Shown: piece after piece, positions 6,462 through 8,628 of the stretch
Numbering within the stretch: the first letter of the stretch is position 1
How the letters are laid out: each line of letters starts with the position of its first letter
Origin: Pseudomonadota bacterium
GTDB taxonomy: Bacteria; Pseudomonadota; Alphaproteobacteria; Rhizobiales; Xanthobacteraceae
Assembly: GCA_023390695.1 (NCBI GenBank)
Contig: JAEWCJ010000264.1
Location: 1 to 8,628, forward strand
Length of the DNA stretch: 8,628 nucleotides
Direction: 5' to 3'
Notes under the pieces: generated by a model
Told to the model about the DNA's origin: nothing
What the model saw: only the letters and a program-made list of their open reading frames with translations
Database searches by the model: none
Translations under genes and position numbers: made by a program

Positions 6462-7267
6462 TGCGTACCCTCCGCCCTTTTTGTCTTCTGTCCTTGATGG
6501 GAATAGCTGCGGTTGCTGCCGCGACGGCGCCAGTCCGGGCTGACGATGTCGACAAATCGCCCCGCCCGAAATTCGAGTGCAGTGCGCCGCAAGACGTCAC
6601 TCGCCTGATGAATCCGCTTGCGCGGACAGGAAAACGGCTTGCGGCGGGAGAAGCGATCAAGATTGTTGCCATCGGATCGTCCTCAACGGCTGGTGCCGGT
6701 GCCAGTTCGGACGCCACTACCTATCCGAGCCGGCTGGCGGCAGAATTGAGCGACATGTTTCCACGTCAGTCCATCACGGTCGTCAATCGCGGCGTGAATG
6801 GCGATGAAGCGCGCGGCATGCTGGCGCGCTTTGAGAAGGAAGTGATTGCGGAGCATCCGGATCTGGTGCTCTGGCAGGTGGGCACGAATTCGGTGCTGCG
6901 CGACGATCCGATCGCGCCGGCCGGCCGGCTCATTTATGAGGGCTTGGCGCGGCTGAAAGCGAGCGGCGCGGACGTGATCCTGATTGATCCGCAATTTGCG
7001 CCGAAGGTTCTCGCCAAGGCGGATTCCGCCGGCATGGTGGAACTGCTTGCTCACGCGGCGAAGGCGCAGAATGTCGATCTGTTTCGCCGGTTCGCGGTGA
7101 TGCGCCACTGGCAGCAGGTATCTCACATCCCCTTCGAGGTGTTCATTTCCGAGGACGAGTTGCATATGAACGACTGGAGCTATGGCTGCATCGCCAAGCT
7201 CCTGGCGGTCTCCATCGCGGAGGCCGCGACCCGTCCGAGCCTGACGGCGAAAGCGAGTGCGCGCTGA
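6461..7267 (+). CDS. Exported SGNH/GDSL-family hydrolase or acyltransferase
   Basis: This 268-residue periplasmic protein has a signal peptide (cleavage likely after APVRA, residue 28). The SGNH landmarks are intact: block I IGSSSTAGAG (71-80, nucleophile probably Ser74; the Asp of GDS is replaced by Ser), block II NRGVNGDE (109-116), block III GTN (141-143) and DELH (232-235) giving the catalytic Asp232 and His235. SGNH enzymes hydrolyse or transfer acyl groups on glycans and lipids. The mature protein has just two cysteines, Cys40 and Cys243, flanking the domain, and these probably form a disulfide. The ATG at 6461 shares one base with the preceding stop; a GTG at 6458 is an alternative that adds one residue. 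A terminator hairpin overlaps its stop. Context with OpgC suggests O-acyl transfer to, or removal from, an envelope glycan, but the substrate is unknown. Confidence 0.82.
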   Translation: MRTLRPFCLLSLMGIAAVAAATAPVRADDVDKSPRPKFECSAPQDVTRLMNPLARTGKRLAAGEAIKIVAIGSSSTAGAGASSDATTYPSRLAAELSDMFPRQSITVVNRGVNGDEARGMLARFEKEVIAEHPDLVLWQVGTNSVLRDDPIAPAGRLIYEGLARLKASGADVILIDPQFAPKVLAKADSAGMVELLAHAAKAQNVDLFRRFAVMRHWQQVSHIPFEVFISEDELHMNDWSYGCIAKLLAVSIAEAATRPSLTAKASAR

Positions 7268-7287
7268 CCGTCACGGGAGCGCTTTTT
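7261..7287 (+). terminator. Rho-independent terminator of the opgC operon
   Basis: GCGCT (7261-7265) pairs with AGCGC (7278-7282). Inside, CCG (7268-7270) pairs with CGG (7274-7276), and the stem is followed immediately by five T (7283-7287). The hairpin includes the stop codon of the second SGNH gene. It separates the opgC operon from dcd. Confidence 0.72.
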
Positions 7288-7396
7288 GCCCTTTCGACCT
7301 TGAAAATCACAGGATAAGTAGAATCCTGCCGCGCCCCGGACTTTCCGCCACGGCCGCGGTGGGTTAGAGGCTGTTCAGCTCTTCGGGACGACAACA
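7288..7396 (+). promoter_or_regulatory. dcd upstream region with candidate -10 and GANTC
   Basis: After the terminator, dcd needs its own promoter. TAGAAT (7319-7324) matches TATAAT at 5 of 6 positions and overlaps a GANTC site (7321-7325). No good -35 lies at normal spacing: TTGAAA (7300-7305) is only 13 bp away. GGGA (7385-7388) is the likely ribosome-binding site for the TTG start. Confidence 0.35.
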
Positions 7397-8503
7397 TTGC
7401 CCCTCGATTTTCCCTCCGGCACCGACGGCATATTGCCCGACCGCATGGTCGCCGCGCTCGTGGATGCGGGCGGCATTCAGTCATCCCTGCCCTTCGCCGA
7501 CGACCAGATCCAGCCTGCCAGTCTCGACCTGCGCCTGGGCAATGTCGCCTATCGCGTTCGCGCCAGTTTTCTGCCGGGCCGGCAGGCGAAGGTGGAGGAG
7601 CGGATTGCACAGCTCAAGCTCCACCAGATCGACCTGTCGGACGGCGCCGTTCTCGAGACGGGCTGCGTGTATATCGTGCCGCTCCTGGAGCGCCTCGAAT
7701 TGCCAGCCGATATTTCCGCATCGGCCAATCCGAAGAGCTCCACCGGCCGGCTTGACGTCTTCACGCGCGTCATCGCCGATCACGCGCGCAGCTTCGACCG
7801 CATCGACGCCGGTTATCGCGGACCGCTTTATGCCGAGATCAGCCCCCGCACTTTTCCGGTGCTGGTGCGGCACGGATCGCGCTTGTCGCAAATCCGTTTC
7901 CGGCGCGGGCAGCCGCTGCTGGGTGCCGCTGCCTTGCGCGATCTGCATGCGCGCGAAGGACTGGTGGACAGCCAGGATGCAGACGTCAGCGAAGGCGTGG
8001 CCGTGGGCGTCGACCTGTCAGGCCTCGGTCCCGACCGGCTGATCGGCTATCGCGCCAAGCGCCACACCGGACTGATCGATGTCGATCACCGCAACGGATA
8101 CGACATACTGGATTTCTGGGAGCCGATGGCGGCCCGCCCGGACGCCAGTCTGATACTCGATCCGGATGAGTTCTATATCCTGGCCTCGAAAGAAGCCGTG
8201 CAGGTGCCGCCCGACTTCGCATCGGAAATGGTGCCATTCGATCCCTTGGTCGGCGAGTTTCGCGTTCACTATGCCGGTTTCTTTGATCCCGGTTTCGGCT
8301 ATGTCGGCGCGGGCGGTCGCGGATCGCGCGCTGTGCTCGAGGTGAGGTCGAGGGAAGTGCCTTTCATTCTTGAGCATGGCCAAATCGTTGGCCGCCTTGT
8401 TTATGAATCGATGTTGTCGCGTCCGGCAAAGCTATACGGCCAAGGCATCGGCTCGAATTATCAGGCGCAGGGTCTCAAGCTCTCCAAGCATTTCCGCGCT
8501 TGA
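7397..8503 (+). CDS. dcd: dCTP deaminase, long two-domain type
   Basis: It deaminates dCTP to dUTP, feeding dTMP synthesis, in the cytosol. The 368-aa protein is about twice the length of E. coli Dcd and belongs to the long alphaproteobacterial family with two dUTPase-like halves. The N-terminal half has QIQPASLDLRLG (37-48), NPKSSTGRLDV (111-121, equivalent to the RSSLARLG motif) and DRIDAGYRGPLYAEI (134-148). Glu147 aligns with the E. coli catalytic Glu138. The C-terminal half has HYAGFFDPGFG (291-301), AVLEV with Glu315, and ends in the conserved YGQGIGSNYQAQGLKLSKHF. The start is a TTG, chosen because GILPDRMVAAL (11-21) upstream of the first ATG (7445) is family-like and GGGA (7385-7388) is well spaced. 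It is monocistronic here, between a terminator and a tRNA gene. Confidence 0.93.
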   Translation: MPLDFPSGTDGILPDRMVAALVDAGGIQSSLPFADDQIQPASLDLRLGNVAYRVRASFLPGRQAKVEERIAQLKLHQIDLSDGAVLETGCVYIVPLLERLELPADISASANPKSSTGRLDVFTRVIADHARSFDRIDAGYRGPLYAEISPRTFPVLVRHGSRLSQIRFRRGQPLLGAAALRDLHAREGLVDSQDADVSEGVAVGVDLSGLGPDRLIGYRAKRHTGLIDVDHRNGYDILDFWEPMAARPDASLILDPDEFYILASKEAVQVPPDFASEMVPFDPLVGEFRVHYAGFFDPGFGYVGAGGRGSRAVLEVRSREVPFILEHGQIVGRLVYESMLSRPAKLYGQGIGSNYQAQGLKLSKHFRA

Positions 8504-8510
8504 TGCGCGG
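8494..8510 (+). repeat. Hairpin spanning the dcd stop codon
   Basis: CCGCGC (8494-8499) and GCGCGG (8505-8510) form a perfect 6-bp stem with a 5-base loop containing the TGA stop. No T-run follows, so it is at best a weak terminator. It might instead protect the 3' end of the dcd mRNA. Confidence 0.4.
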
Positions 8511-8514
8511 GCAC

Positions 8515-8544
8515 TTGCCGCGTGTGTGATATCCTGGTTATTCT
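8515..8544 (+). promoter_or_regulatory. Possible tRNA-Gly promoter
   Basis: TTGCCG (8515-8520) and TATTCT (8539-8544) are 18 bp apart, and each matches consensus at 4 of 6 positions. The -10 ends 8 bp before the mature tRNA, leaving a very short 5' leader. Read-through from dcd is the alternative. Confidence 0.35.
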
Positions 8545-8552
8545 GCAGTCAC

Positions 8553-8627
8553 GCGGGCGTAGTTCAGTGGTAGAACGACAGCTTCCCAAGCTGTATGTCG
8601 TGGGTTCGATTCCCATCGCCCGCTCCA
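8553..8627 (+). tRNA. tRNA-Gly (anticodon CCC)
   Basis: A complete cloverleaf is visible. The 7-bp acceptor stem is GCGGGCG (8553-8559) with CGCCCGC (8617-8623). The D stem is GTTC/GAAC (8562-8565, 8573-8576). The anticodon stem is ACAGC/GCTGT with loop TTCCCAA (8583-8589), placing anticodon CCC at 8585-8587. The T stem is GTGGG/CCCAT around TTCGATT, with one G-U pair. The discriminator is T, as usual for bacterial tRNA-Gly, and CCA (8625-8627) is encoded. It reads the GGG codon. The window ends one base later. Confidence 0.97.
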
Positions 8628-8628
8628 T

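Noticed and set aside
8553..8628. tRNA-Gly 3' end as an integration site
   Set aside because: tRNA genes are common attachment sites, but the window stops one base after CCA and no integrase or direct repeat can be seen.

Overview
This window looks like a chromosomal segment of an alphaproteobacterium, most likely of the order Hyphomicrobiales (Rhizobiales). The evidence is a GcrA cell-cycle regulator, which is essentially restricted to Alphaproteobacteria, a long two-domain dCTP deaminase of the alphaproteobacterial type, an argD-argF-hslO operon, an OpgC-type membrane protein, and GC-rich coding sequence. No phage gene, insertion sequence or CRISPR array was seen.

Layout from left to right: gcrA lies on the minus strand (10-507). 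A divergent regulatory region of about 375 bp follows. It carries three GANTC sites, short repeats, a good promoter facing right and an 8-bp hairpin at the predicted 5' end of the argD transcript. The plus-strand operon argD-argF-hslO comes next (883-4033), with genes overlapping by 4 and 1 nt. The first two genes give two steps of arginine synthesis and the third a redox-activated chaperone. apaG runs towards it on the minus strand and overlaps hslO by 8 nt at the 3' ends.

A second plus-strand unit (4531-7267) is the accessory part of the window. It encodes an OpgC-family polytopic membrane protein and two consecutive exported SGNH/GDSL-like proteins, with stop-start overlaps of 4 and 1 nt and a rho-independent terminator at the end. 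The second SGNH protein keeps the catalytic landmarks (GSSS, RGVNG, GTN, DxxH). The first has lost nearly all of them but has the same architecture and the same pair of cysteines. The arrangement suggests an envelope-glycan modification system: a membrane acyl donor, a periplasmic SGNH enzyme and an inactive SGNH partner. This is inferred from sequence and context only.

The right end holds dcd (7397-8503, TTG start), which makes dUTP precursor from dCTP, and a complete tRNA-Gly(CCC) gene with encoded CCA that ends one base before the window edge.
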